Of a stretch of 64,000 nucleotides of DNA, positions 1 through 14,704 are shown in pieces (within the stretch, counting starts at the first letter, position 1; every line of letters starts with the position of its first letter). Origin of the DNA: Branchiostoma floridae (Eukaryota > Chordata > Leptocardii > Amphioxiformes > Branchiostomatidae). Both the position numbers and the translations under genes were made by a program. The stretch spans positions 9,756,360 to 9,820,359 of the forward strand of contig NC_049980.1 of the NCBI RefSeq assembly GCF_000003815.2. The letters run 5' to 3'. The notes beneath the pieces are model-generated. The model did no database searches. It was not told the origin of the DNA and was given only the letters and a program-made list of their open reading frames with translations.

Positions 1-2441
<2,441 letters not shown>

Positions 2442-2947
2442 CTTATGAGTCCGTTCTGACCAAAGGCATCACCCTTTAGAAAACATCATTCACTTTTCCC
2501 AAAAAGTTCAACACAAAACTGCCACTTGGGAAAGTTTCATTGAGAATTTGGCCATCAAGAAAAAATTGGTATGTTCTTGCAGTTTTGGCAAGGAAGTAAA
2601 ACAGTAAAACTCCCAGGAAATGATCCTAGTTGCGTAGAAGATCACAACTTGCACAAGAAACCAAATGCACCAACTCCAGAACCCACAGTCTGATTTGAAA
2701 TGGCTGTAATAAGGCTAGTTGAAATATAAATAGTGCCTGAATGATAGATGTTTAAAAAAAGATATGTATTATATTTCATCCAAACATGCGACAATTATCA
2801 TCTTTGTACACGTTCACTTTAACTTATATTGAATATTAACTCCTAATCAATTTCATATTTCAGCAGATATGTTACTGTATTACGGCTGAATAATTAAAGG
2901 CACAGAAGTACTGCTAACATAGACAGCCCCAAACTCTGATATCCAAG
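2442..2947. promoter_or_regulatory. Divergent intergenic region between AFG2B and MRPL54 (candidate bidirectional promoter)
   Basis: The start codons of AFG2B (minus, 2441) and MRPL54 (plus, 2948) lie 506 bp apart and point outward. No TATA box or other recognised motif stands out. The shared-promoter reading is an inference from geometry. Confidence 0.45.
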
Positions 2948-4583
2948 ATGGCGGCGCCCATGAGATTTTTGACGTGCCGAACTTGTCCCCAGATTTGTCA
3001 CAGAATTCTGGGGTCTGTTCACGTGCAGGTCGCCAACTACGCAAAAGCCAAAGGTAAGGTGTCTTAAAAGGCAAGTTAAGAATAAATATTTTGTGTATGG
3101 TGTACGCATTGGTCACTAGATTGCGATCATACCCAAAAAGGGGGAGGGCGACAGGGCATGTGAGATTTTTTTTTAGTTACGAACTCTTTTGCAGCGATTG
3201 CTGCTTTGACAGTCTGAAAAGTAGTCAAATTTAGGTCTCTGTGACCAAACAAACCATAACTATAGCCAAATATTTACAAGCGTCTGTGGTAAAATGCATT
3301 TAACTTGTTGTTCATGTCCTTCTTTGAACGTATTTTTGAACATCTAAATTATGACTAGTGTAAGTTGTGTAACGCTATAAGCCTTCTCACGTTACTAGTA
3401 GTTAGGACGCATGTGTGGCGAAAGGAATCCTAGGTAATATGTCAAAGGGTAAGCATAGTAAAAGTAAACAAAACCAGTCTGGACATTGTTATTCAAATCG
3501 AAACAATGGTGAAGACTGTTTACTTTTTGTGTGCCTTACCCTTTGACATATATTACCTAGAATTCCTGTCGCCGCACATGCGTCCTAACTAATGTGAGAA
3601 GGCTTATAATATATCATGAAACAATTTTTCTTACTCTTGTTGAAATGTCGTATTTTCAGTACCTGCTTTCAAGGGAGCTAAAGATCTCACCAATGAAAAG
3701 CCGAAGGGTCCGAGTGTAGAGACTGACGCTGCTGTCCTCACCACACATTGCTGTGGAGCTAACATCTACAAGGTGATCAGACTTTCATGTGTTGTCTTTG
3801 CTTTGTACACCTTCACCAGGGGACCAGTATTTTATAATAAAAATAAAAATAATATTGGGTGTATTTTGCAGCCAGTAGGTACCCAAAGTGTGGGCAATGA
3901 GGCTGTTTAACGTGGTCGAGGCACCTCCTCGAGCACGGGACCCCGTTTTACGTCTCTTCCGGAAGACGATTTCTTGGAAAGCTTCGTGAGGCTACAGCAA
4001 TCCGGACGTCCTTGGTTGGTCCCCCATCCAAGTACTGTCCGGACCGCGCGCCAACTTCCGAGATCGAGGGATCGGGTGTACCAACGCGCCACGTGGCTGT
4101 GGCTGTAGCTTAGGTTGTGGATTGTCAGACATGTAAAGATCGTATGTAGAGAGGAGATTTAGTACATTTTAATGCCTTATGTTTCTCTTGCACTGCTTCA
4201 AATGTGTTGCATCAAAATGTTCCGAAATGCCATTTTCTTTTGCCGTAGGTCTGAATACCTTATATGTTTATGGTTAAGCTATGATATTCATGTTATATGC
4301 ATAACCTTTCCTACCTGAAAAAATCAGTTTTGACCATTTAAATACGTGACCATTTCCCTTTCCTCACCTTCAGGATGGGACTGACCCTCTCCTCCAACCA
4401 GACGAAGAGTACCCAGACTGGCTGTGGAAGTTGAACTTAGGGCCTGCAAAGAAGTTGGACGAAATTGAACCTGGCACAAGAGAATATTTCAAGAGACTCC
4501 GTAAGGAGAACATTTGGGCCGAGAATGCAAGGCGGAAAGGAAAAAAGTTTTCAGTTCAAGCACCACCTGCCAGAAAGTATTAG
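2948..4583 (+). CDS. MRPL54: Mitochondrial ribosomal protein L54 (mL54), three exons
   Basis: Exons are 2948-3053, 3660-3772 and 4374-4583 (TAG stop), with GT/AG borders and consistent phases 1 and 0, giving 142 residues; the human protein has 138. The N-terminus (MAAPMRFLTCR) is basic and suits a mitochondrial presequence. Exon 2 encodes a KGPSVETD stretch and GANIYK. Exon 3 encodes DEEYPDWLW, NLGPAKKLDE, REYFKRLRKENIW and a basic tail, which are hallmarks of mL54. The protein is a structural component of the mitochondrial large subunit. The ATG lies in the context AAGATGGCGGCG. Intron 1 holds a MITE and intron 2 a 5S-derived SINE. The exons are too short to stand out as single open frames. 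An ATTAAA at 4756-4761 could be the poly(A) signal. Confidence 0.92.
3376..3608. mobile_element. MITE with long inverted termini, copy 1 (MRPL54 intron 1)
   Basis: The ends are a perfect 15-bp inverted repeat (TATAAGCCTTCTCAC / GTGAGAAGGCTTATA). Inside, the GGACGCATGTG and GTCAAAGGGTAAG blocks are mirrored, so most of the 233-bp element can fold back. A diverged relative lies at 16399-16630. No coding capacity. Confidence 0.75.
3838..4112 (-). mobile_element. 5S rRNA-derived SINE, copy 1 (MRPL54 intron 2)
   Basis: Read on the minus strand, the head near 4110-4000 follows the 5S rRNA gene: CCGATC, then TCTCGGAAG, then TACTTGGATGGGGGACC (intermediate element and C box), then GCTGTAGCC. It is followed by a body (GTCTTCCGGAAG, AGGAGGTGCCTCGACC, GGGTACCTACTGGCTG) and an A/T-rich tail. 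A second copy at 50655-50900 shares head and body. This is the architecture of SINE3-class elements with 5S promoters. Confidence 0.85.
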
Positions 4584-5363
4584 TAGTCCTCTTTTGTAAT
4601 GGTTTACAGCTTCTTGTTCACACTAGTCATAGTATGAACATTTACTTATGTCTAATTTGCCCCTCAATCAAGTTTCAAAAGACTTCAGGTTTACCTGGAA
4701 AAGTTTTGTATTATGACCAGGATTTAGTATGACAGTAAGGAAAAATTCTCTGTCTATTAAAAGAAACTCATAACATTTTCTGCTTAGAAACTAGATTTGG
4801 GTAAAATAATTTTTTCAGTGGGATGAACCCATAGTTGCATTCATAAATGCAGTTCTATGAATGCTCTCCTATAAGTAGGCATCACTTACTTGTATAGATA
4901 TGATACATAATGATTCTGAAATTAAATGAAAAGAAAGAACATTGTCTCTGTAAGCATCTCTAGGTTTCAAAAACCGAACATGACCAGGGTCATCATATTT
5001 TACCTGCTGCTGTGTGGTGTTATTTGTGTGAGTTTGTGCTTAAAATGAAAAAGTATTGATGACTTCCTATTCTGCAATATTCACATCATAATTTTCCAAA
5101 CATGCCAAAGCTTCAGTAAAATGTTCCACACAGGAATATGTATGAATTAGAAGATGAAAAAAATTATTCATTGTGAATTTTGAAAAAGATAAACTTTTTG
5201 ATGCAATCTTGACTCAAGACAGTAGATAAAAAGACCAGATGTACGTGTGCTAATCATGTTCTTACCTACCAGTTTTCTCCTTCGTCTACACAACTTATAA
5301 TTAGGCACAGAGCTCTTTTATGTAGTACTTCAATGTACTTGTGTGACAACAAAGTCTGTGGAG
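4584..5363. other. Intergenic AT-rich DNA downstream of MRPL54
   Basis: Contains the probable MRPL54 3' UTR. No further gene or repeat was recognised. Confidence 0.5.
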
Positions 5364-5786
5364 TAGGGGTCTAAATCTGTTTTTTCTTATTGGACTGATC
5401 CGGAAAAACAGGACCTGAAAAAAATCGGTAGACCGGATGTTGGACCTATTGGAAAATGAACAGATTATGAACAGATTATGATCAGGTGTTCACATGTTTT
5501 GGGACTTACCGGTCAGGGAAAATAACAAGAGCGAAGTAGACTAGACTCTATAGTAATTTCTACCAAGTTTTACAGTCAATCGAACAAAGGCAGTAAGCCT
5601 TGTAGGATTTTAAAATGCCAGTGGGAGTCGAATACTCTACTTAACATATTTTTTTGTAGCAAAATGGATAATTGTTTTCAGTATCGTCCATTCACAAGTT
5701 TTCAAATACTGAATCAGGTTCATGTCTGGACCTGATCCTCTGGACCTGAACCGGACCTGTATTTTCTGTACCGGTATCTACCCCTA
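5364..5786. mobile_element. hAT-type MITE, copy 2
   Basis: It has the same TAGGGGT...ACCCCTA ends and the same internal layout as 201-631. The flanking 8-mers CTGTGGAG (5356-5363) and CAGTGGAG (5787-5794) differ at one base, which suggests an older insertion. Confidence 0.72.
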
Positions 5787-8700
5787 CAGTGGAGCAAATG
5801 AAAACAGACCAAACAAGAATACAGCTGCTCAGATGTGTATTGATATAAGCCAGAATCAGAAGAAAACAGCTGTATCTGTGGCACCAGTGACATGACAACA
5901 GTCAATAGGACAGTGAGTAAGTTGAGAACTACAGCCAATAGCAATCCATAGGATAACATACTGGTAGTTACATGTATGACATACTGTCATTTGAGCAATC
6001 AACAAGGCATGGCAACACTTCTATTGCAGTGAACACAAGTATTATGACACAAGTTGAAAAGAAGTGTCTGATGTTTTTTTCTAACCATCAAGCTATGCTC
6101 CATATGTTGTGGACACGGAACCAAGAAGTTATGAACATGGAGGAAATGAACATAGTTTCCGCCATCTTACCTGCCCCTCTGACATCCAAACTGTTATTCT
6201 GACAATCCCTTAGTGCAACATACAAATTAAAGTCCTGAACACAACAAAATTTTCAATCTTGCACTCTGGAAATATGACACAAGTGATACAGGGCAATGCA
6301 AGAAGAAGAATATAACTTGGGTATCTCAAATTAAAACTTTAACTGCATGTAAAATGTTAGCCAGCCAAAAGAATACGAGTACCACATTGGCATGCATTAC
6401 TTCCATCTCTACATAATTTTTCACAATAGTTTGAAGTCAAAGTGAGTTCTGGCCAGACAGATACCCACACACTGGGTGGGGAAAACACCTGTAATGTTTT
6501 ATCACATACTTCTAGTAAAGATATCACATTTAGATTGCCCCGTTCCCTCTATTTGATAGAGCTATTATCTCATAAACATGGGAAACGGCCAGACTTTTAC
6601 CATTTTTTATACACTCAAACTTTCATAACTGCCAACATATTATACAATGAGACATTAATTTTGCTAAGCATTGTAGGTTTTGACAAATGAGTGGCCTCTT
6701 AACACAACCTGAATAGGATATGTCAATGAACAAGACTTGAATTACACTTCCCTGTTTCCTGGCTGTAATATTGAGAGTTGTCAGAAATTTTACCTGAAAT
6801 TTGGAACAATATTCTCTTAATACAAGCTACTGTTAATGCATATATGCCAGTACCAGAGCTGTGAACTGCAGATCTTTGCAGTGTTTGGTTTTACTATGCT
6901 GATGCTTGGCTCCATTGTGATTTGGGACACCAAAATTTCTGACCACAAAATTGGGCTGTTTGTTTGTCTGGAAACCTGCCATCTTCATATTTTTGCATAT
7001 ATTTCAAGCGCTAATTAAGCATGACAGTAACAATCATAGAATCAATTTTGCTTCTTGATAACTTCAGTCTTTATCGATGGCATTGTTGCAAGCTTTAAGT
7101 TAGTCCTCCTCTACAAAACATATCACAGAGTGCAATACACAGAGTAACACATATAGTTCTCAACAACATAAGGATGGGCCCATACAGCTACTTTCAGCTC
7201 TTACTGATGTTATGAAGTATGTTTTGTGTATGAATCTGTATTACAGTCTGGAAATATTTTTCATGGACAAGAGTAGTGGCAAAGACTGGCACGTGCATGT
7301 AGAACACAACTACAATGCCAAAAAGCTTAATGACAATTTTAGAGTTATTTTTTATACACCTCCCTGGTTTCACTAATTCAGATAGTTTTATAGACTTTCT
7401 AGCCTGCTACAATTACAAATATACTTCCACATTTCTCTACACGATGTTGAGCTTGACAAAATAGAACTACTCCATACAAATGACACCAGCTACACATGCC
7501 ACTGGTTGACAGAAAACTACATTTCAGACACTTTTTGCTACATTTTCTTAATTTCCTTCACACATCAAAATATTGCATACCTGTATTTTCCATTACTACT
7601 TTACACAAGGAAGTACAGTCGACATTAAACTGTGTGATGTGTAACATGACTTGTGGAATTTTACATTGTGCTCTGAGTCTCCCCAATATGAGCAATATCT
7701 TCTGTAGAACTGAAACAATAATATTTATAGTATTATAGTAGTTGGTAATAAGATTTTACAATTTACAGAGAATCTCAGAAATTGCAAACAAAGCCTTTTT
7801 CTGAAATTTTTCATTTCTGAATTCATAGCATAAGGTAAACCTCATTATAACACATCACTGATCGAGTTGCATTAGGTTCTGTTTGCTTAGTGGATTTAGA
7901 ATTATAGCACTTTAAGGCTTTCTCTGAGTGACAGTACCCTTTCAGGCCTGCAATAACTTAAGGAATTTTTCCAGTAGCATATTCTTATAACTAACAAAAC
8001 ACTACCTTATATGTATTGGGAAAATTGTATGTTGCAGGTATATATTCAATTACTATATGTATTCAATGAAAGAATAAAAGAAAAGATGGTTAAACCAAAC
8101 ATGGGTTGACTCTGTACCCCCCTCTGTACCAACCTTTAATGGTACAGCCCATAATCCATTCTGTGGAAAGTTACTGAAATTTTGTATACAACATTTGTAG
8201 AGATTTTTAATTAAAAAATTGAATGTGAAAAATTGTTTGAGGCAAATCCTTGACAAATTTCAAAACATAAAACCTAAAATTGTGTTTTCACTGTGAAATT
8301 CTAGTGAATCAACAACAACAAAGAAAGAACCAAAAGAACTTAAAACATTGAGGATGCATATTTCAGAGACTGGCTCATCTACAGTACAGTCAGACACCTT
8401 GTATCTTTTTTTACAAGTAACTTGATTGGTCACCATCCATAGTACACATAATTAATTAGATGGCTTGGAAGGACAGCAAATTCATATTATCCATGCTCAG
8501 AATAAACTTAAATATCATGATTCTTGGTGACCATTACACAAATCAGCCGACCTTCCGTTCACTTTTTTCTTATTAAAGTGTAACATAATTGTACATTCCA
8601 ACAATACATGTATTGGAAAATTGTCTTACCATTTAGAGTAGGATTAAACAAACCGTGCAACATAAACACCCTTCCTGTCTAGTTGTCCCTAATAAGATGA

Positions 8701-9250
8701 ATAAAACAGAACTGAAAAGAAACTAATCTTTACCAGTATGGCATACCAAAACATAAAAATGTGAACTCATACTTCATCATCAGATATGAAACGAAAAGCT
8801 AAATTAAAATCTAAATTTGATAACACAAATAAGATTAAGAACTGAACAGAAACTAAATTAATTGCCATGTTTAATATAGCTTTCACATTCCTCCAAGTGA
8901 CTCCTAAAAGTAATGTGGCTTTGAAGAACACAAAATACATGTGTAGGTAAGGCAATTTGGTGACTTTCTCTCTTTAGGCCTCTGCAATAAATAGTCAGCA
9001 AAGTTACCATGAAACAATACAAATGAAACTTTTTGTTGTTTTGTTGTAAAATCATCATTCATGACATGTATAAAATGTTCAATCCAAAAAGGTGCCATGT
9101 AAATCAATGCACATGCAGAGCACATGGGGAAATACTTCAACACTGTGTAGCACAAACACTACTGGTCTCATTCACACATCGGTGCCAGTATGTTTCAATC
9201 CACTTTACCATCCATTTACACTATGAAGTACTAGTAGATTGTCCCTTTCT
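5787..9250. other. Intergenic AT-rich DNA between MRPL54 and LARP6
   Basis: No exon, RNA gene or clear repeat was recognised over about 3.4 kb. The part nearest 9250 is presumably LARP6 3' UTR (minus strand). Small open frames here lack splice or codon support. Confidence 0.5.
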
Positions 9251-12200
9251 CTAGTTGGTATCTTCCTGTAGGGGCTTGCGCCTCCCTATGCCGGGATGGA
9301 ACCCTCCGGAGCCGTCCGGTGCTCGGGGCTGGCGAATCAGCACCATGTGAGGGCCCCCTCCCGCGCTGCCAGTGGAAGCGTTGCTGTCTGTCCGCGGCCG
9401 GAGTCCCAGCGATGTGTTGCTGTCCGTTCGCTTGCGTGGTAGAAGCGGGCTGGTGCCAGGGCTGGTGTCTGACATTCGTGCTGCTTCCTGAGCAGCTAGC
9501 AGTCTGAAAATGCAAGAAAAGTTGATTATACATCCCTAGCTCACTGTCAATTTATGGTGCCATTAACATGTTCATTTTTTTTTCTGCTGTGAAATTTTAC
9601 TCCCATGATTAAAGACAAAGTGAATTACAGTAGTATATTGATGAATTTGATAAAGACATCTGATGGCTGCTCACCTTCGCTGCACCCAGGGACTGTGGGA
9701 CGCACCGGGATCCCAGTCCCCGCCGGCAGCTGCGTCAACTCGTTTACGCCGCATCTCGGGGCTCGTCATGGGGCTTGGTCGGGGGCTGCTCTTTGGAGAA
9801 GAAGCGAGCGGGGAGACGCCACTGCCGCGACCCTTCCTCTGCATCCGCGGGCTGTTTCTGGGGCTGTTAGCAGGGCTGCTTCTGGGGGAACTTCCAGGGC
9901 TGAGGCGATTGGGGTCCAAGGCATGGGCATAAGATGGGCTGAGTTTGTGCTGGCTGCGATGGGGTGGAGAGGGTGACAAGCCGTCTACTTCTACATCAGA
10001 TGAACCACTGCTATAGACCGCTGGCTCATCTCCGTGGGCGAGCTCTTCTACCCGACTACGGCGCTTCTTCTTCTTTTGCTTGTCCTTCTTGGCTTTAAGG
10101 TCGCCCTCCCCCTCGCTGTGGGTGTCTTCCTTCCCCTTCCGCTCTGCGTCTTGTCGCTCTTTCTTGTCCTTCTTCTTGCCGCAGGGCGCGAGAAGAGCGA
10201 CGTGAATCCCCTTTCTCCAGTCGTCTTTTGCGCTCATCATGTCCACTGACATCTGGGCGCTCTCGTGTTTCTCGAACTCGACCACGGCACACACGTTGTT
10301 CCCCAACTCGGGATGGCGAGACATGTGCTTTCTCACGTCCTGCGGGATCATTCCTCCAGGCCGTATAATTCTGATTAAGGCGATTTCCCCACAATGGGAA
10401 AACATTGCACTGACTTTTTCTATGGTGGGGTTTTCAACACCAAGGTTCATTGCCACGATTGTTCTAGAGGGAGTGGTCTCGTCGTAATCTGGTAGTGGTT
10501 CCTTACGACCCACCTTTGTCCCTTCTTCGTTTAATCTGAGGCTCTCTGCTTGCTTCAGGCTGTATGCCACGGCTCTCCAGTCCTTGGTTAACGACTTGAC
10601 TTTCCGGAACGAGGTGATGAGCTTGATGTTGACCAGTCCTTCCTTGTTCCGCCGCACATGTTTCAAAAGGAAAGCATCTTTCAAGATGTTGGCGTCGGAG
10701 AAATAGAACTCGACCTGCTTGATGATCTTGTCTTTGAGTTCGTCGTCTGGCGGGGTCCACTCGCCTCCGTCCGCCGAGGGCTCAGGACTGGGGTCTCGCG
10801 AGGCCCTGGGGCTGACGAAGGGACTCACATCCCGAGAGTCTACGCTACCCGTGTCCGCTTCATTTCCGTCGTACTCCTGCATACTGGTAATGTGTACAGC
10901 CAGCTGTGCCTGAAATAGAGAGAGCAGCAAGTTGTAATCTCAAGTATTACAAGTATGACAAACACTAAGATATGGTCAAATTCCTGAAAAAGAGTAATGA
11001 CTAGAATAATAGGTTAAAAGGTCGAATCAACCACAACTCATGGACAGTCTACAAGTTGATTTTCTTCACAAAAACTGGAAACACAGAGAAAGCAGAGTCA
11101 GAGCAAATGCTAATGCCAATCACTTTAAAGTTTAAGGTTTAAATCTTTTCCTAGGAAACAAGATATTTTGAGATATGTCTTTATAAGTTCATACTTGCAA
11201 TTATATACTCACACATTCCATAAAACTCTCAGCTACTGTGCACTCATATGAAGAATCCACAATAGGAGCATGTCACAATGTGTAGTTTTTTCACACACCA
11301 ACCCTACCGAGCTGCTGACAAAGCAGTGTAGAACAGAGTTCTAGACTCTTAGAGTAAACAAGCCTACTTATGGTATCACTGTTCAACCTAATTTGGTAGA
11401 TATGTTTAGACTTCAGTGGCATTTCTAAGTATGTGGATTTTTCATCTTGCCTTTGTCAAAGGATTCTATGGTGGATGTGCAAAAGCGCCCTCTAGGAAGA
11501 ATCTTAGAACATGCAAGTTATAGATGTCAAGGACATTATACTAGTCCTTTTAATGTAGATAATGTCCTTGACAGCATACAAGGACCTGAATAACTGATGA
11601 AACGAAAAAGGAATGAAAAATTGAATCCAGAAGGATCCAAAAAGGTGGAAAATTGGAAAGCCTGTAATCCTTTTCAGAGAAAAAGACAAATTTTCAGGCT
11701 CTCATAATAAATATCAAGGACACTTACATAATGTCATAATTGCATACATTGATATAATAGACAGTTTCACCCTGAGGACATTCTGTTTCATAAGAGCTCA
11801 CATGTAGAAATAACCATGCCACATGTCTAGAATATGGGTGCCATATAAAACTAAACGTTTCCTGATGATGTTGCAATATCACACAGATATTGCCCTACCT
11901 TGTACCCACACGTCATGTTTACTTTTGTCAGCAGAGAGGAAGTTTGCTAAGGTAACTAACAGCTGGCGAGCGGTAGCTGGTCTCTCATGTTGAAACAAGG
12001 TGAAACTGGCTTATCATACATAAAATAAAAATTTTGTCCCAAATTTTCAGTTGACTTAACCACTTCCAGAAGCCAGGCTTTTAGCCAGGCATGCCTCAAC
12101 GCGTCATCTGGACGCACTTTTCTTAGAATAACAAGAAATTTGAAGCTCTGGATGCCCTTACACTGGGGAAAAAATCCTCTGACAGGCATGAAATTCTGAT

Positions 12201-13734
12201 TGACCAGGGATGCTACCAGGTCATCTGTGGTCACAGTCTTCTACTGTGACCTCTGTAACAGTATTTTTACCTCTTAGGAGACCTTAGAATGCACTTTCTT
12301 AACTTAAAATCATCAAAAACTCTGCACCATGGAAGGTGGATGCCCCCGGACCCCCCTACAATAGTCACTTACCGCGACTCACCAATAGATTTGGACTCCC
12401 TATAATAAAATCCTAGCTAAAAGCCTGCCAGAAGCCAACAATAAAACCAGCCATCAAAACTAAAACGTTGATGAAGGTTTGGTAAGATATGCCAAAGAGC
12501 AGTTACGTCAGTGTCACTGGTGAAGGTATTGGGCACCGTCTGACTATTTCCAATATCATATCCTGAACATTCCTTGAGTAACTGCTTTTTGGAAATACTA
12601 AATAAAAGTTGTTGTTGTGTACAGTAGGTTGGTCATGGATCATCATCATGTCCTATGTATGGGAAATTGACTTGCATCCTGTTACTCAGTTGATTACAAA
12701 ACAAGTTTTGGATGACCATCCAAATATTGAAAGGGATGAAATGAGTTGTTTGGTACAACCTATCCCCTGTTATTTTGAATGTTACCTGCACCAAGTGTAC
12801 TGTTTGCCATTCTCTTTTGAGTAGGCTAGGGAGATGTTTTACCAGGTCCAGTCTGCTAAGTACAGACATATTTCTGACAACCTATCTTTTAGCCTGCTTT
12901 TCAAGCTATTACGCAGTTAACAGTCTTCTTAATGATAATCCATTCTCATTATTGATTGAGGTGAAACATGAAAATTATTCACACAGCTAGTATTACAATA
13001 TGGCATAACTACAGCTGCATTTATATCCAATGAAGGACCCCTGTTGGGTTCTTTCTGTTTTACATGCAGCGGTAATATATAACATATTTCATATGAACAT
13101 ACTGTGCTCAACACACAGAATATATTTACACATCATATGTGATGTTACATCACTAATATCATCAACAGGCCAAGTTGCAAAATATGATATTGAGTGCCAT
13201 TCATTTTGTCTGAGCATACTAATACTAGTAGATAATAGATTGGTGTATGGTACTTTTCGACTTGTATCCAATTTCCTTTTAGGTGGAGTATTTCTGGACA
13301 AAGAATATTTCTGGACAAAAACTGTTGCTGTATAGTTGAACAACAGGCCAAAGGTCTTCAGCAAGTTGAAGTTGTTAGCCTCAAAACGAAAGAAGAAGAA
13401 GAGATAGACTACACGTATTATTAGTGCCCCCCCCCCCCCCCCCTCCATTGACGTCCATACAAAGATGAAGGACGCTCATTATCATACCCTGACGACAGTC
13501 ATAGACACTATAAGCCTGCGTTACGCTGAAAGCTTCTGCTCAGTGGAGATCTCACACATTATTTTGCGACGAGGCCCGAGTGAGAAGCATAACAAATGTG
13601 CATACCTTGTCAGGTACGATGAGCACTTCTGCGTTGTGCCCCTCCTCCTGTGCTGCTGCTGCCGTTCCAGATGGAACCCCTTCCCAGGCCTGGCCTCCCT
13701 CCGCCGCGCCAACTGCCGCCCCTGCCTCGCTCAT
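9251..13734 (-). CDS. LARP6: La-related protein 6 (LARP6), three exons
   Basis: Exons are 13734-13606 (ATG start), 10909-9675 and 9503-9251 (TAG stop). Phases 0 and 2 match at both junctions, giving 538 residues against about 490 in human LARP6. Residues ~98-180 form the La motif (KIIKQVEFYFSDANILKDAF, then LLKHVRRNKEGLVNI). Residues ~190-285 form the LARP6-type RRM (IVAMNLGVENPTIEKV ... CGEIALIRIIRPGG). A lysine-rich stretch (residues ~285-335) is a likely nuclear localisation signal and is followed by a Ser/Pro-rich region. The C-terminal exon carries the SUZ-C motif (RQPRAPDGSGGFHPG). Vertebrate LARP6 binds the 5' stem-loop of collagen mRNAs. The first exon is Ala/Gly/Glu-rich. Intron 1 is 2.7 kb. 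Confidence 0.95.
11525..11574. repeat. Short inverted repeat (foldback) in LARP6 intron 1
   Basis: TGTCAAGGACATTAT is mirrored by ATAATGTCCTTGACA across a loop of about 20 bases. It is probably a MITE remnant. Confidence 0.5.
12450..12620 (+). mobile_element. Possible retroelement 3' end fragment
   Basis: The stretch containing GTTGATGAAGGTTTGG, CATTCCTTGAGTAACTGC and a terminal AATAAAAGTTGTTGTTGT run resembles 3' ends of non-LTR or Penelope-type retroelements as remembered. No reading frame remains, so the call is weak. Confidence 0.3.
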
Positions 13735-14573
13735 TTCGCCTCGAAGAAGCTTCCGCGCGACTGAGAAGACAACAGGGAGCGAACTAGGCGGGTAAAAGCG
13801 AGGGGAAGCGATCCCCGCACCAGGCAACCACCGTGCACTGGCCTAGCGTCACTCACGTAAGACCAAAGGCAGCACACAGAAAGTAACACGTCATTCAACA
13901 CCGCACGATTCGCCGTGATGACGAAGCAGCAAGGACGGGGTCGTGGGATATAGTGGCTTTAAAAAAAAGTCTTGCGAAAAGATAAAATTGCACACACCAA
14001 TCCAATCAGATTACTACGTTACGTGTTGATCGCAGATAAGTAGTGAACCACTAGTGCGTTGCCATGGTAACGGGCAACCCACCCATGCACACAATGTAAT
14101 GACGCAACATGGCGTGTCACTCAATACTTTCCGCTCACGCCCTTGATAAAAAGATAGGGAAGTAGATTTCTGCGAGTGCAATTTTGATATTGTGGAACGA
14201 AGCTTTTGATATGGTAACGTTACGTGCATTTATTGGTTTTCTGTTTACTGACTCTACTGAATAACCCGAAGACGCTGAACTTTGAAGTAGGAAGGAAAAT
14301 ATTTGAGTTTTTTTCCAACTGTTTGGATTTGAAAGAAACAAACGACATTTATCATGCATGAAAATTTCACCCCGTCCCAAAGTGGCCCAATGCAAATGCA
14401 CGGTGAGCATCAACTTGCAGAATCGTCTGATGTATAAACTAACTGCTATGTTTCCTCTACTGACGAGGGCTCTTTAGAACCGGAAGTTGGCACTTTTCGT
14501 CACAGTGCCTCTCATTGGTGGAAATATCTGGCACGTGCATATTGTCACGCGGCCGTACAGAGACAAGAAGGTA
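13735..14573. other. LARP6 upstream region
   Basis: Relatively GC-rich near 13740-13930, consistent with a promoter. Apart from the X-box, nothing specific was recognised. Confidence 0.45.
14058..14071. promoter_or_regulatory. RFX X-box upstream of LARP6
   Basis: GTTGCCATGGTAAC is a perfectly palindromic match to the X-box consensus (GTNRCC, spacer, RGYAAC), with the usual 2-bp spacer. It lies 324 bp upstream of the LARP6 start codon. In animals RFX factors bind such sites in promoters of ciliary and other genes. Function here is inferred. Confidence 0.5.
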
Positions 14574-14704
14574 GTCTTACTCTCCAAGCAGAGGTTGAGT
14601 CGCTTAGATATAGTATCATAGTACTAGTCAGAAAAATTACACGGTGTAATTTTTCCGGCTAGTACTATGTCTACGCGACTCAACCTCTGATTGGAGGGTA
14701 GTAC
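14574..14704. mobile_element. Foldback MITE of about 130 bp
   Basis: Arms containing CTCCAAGCAGAGGTTGAGTCGC and its near reverse complement continue inward through TAGTACTA to AAAAATTACAC/GTGTAATTTTT with almost no loop. The motif CCTCTGCTTGGAGAGTAT near 41225 is related. Confidence 0.6.

Larger units (their letters stand above)
10910..13605 (-). other. LARP6 intron 1
   Basis: Holds a short foldback at 11525-11574, a LINE-tail-like stretch near 12450-12620 and a poly-C run near 13430-13443. No additional exon was recognised. Confidence 0.55.
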
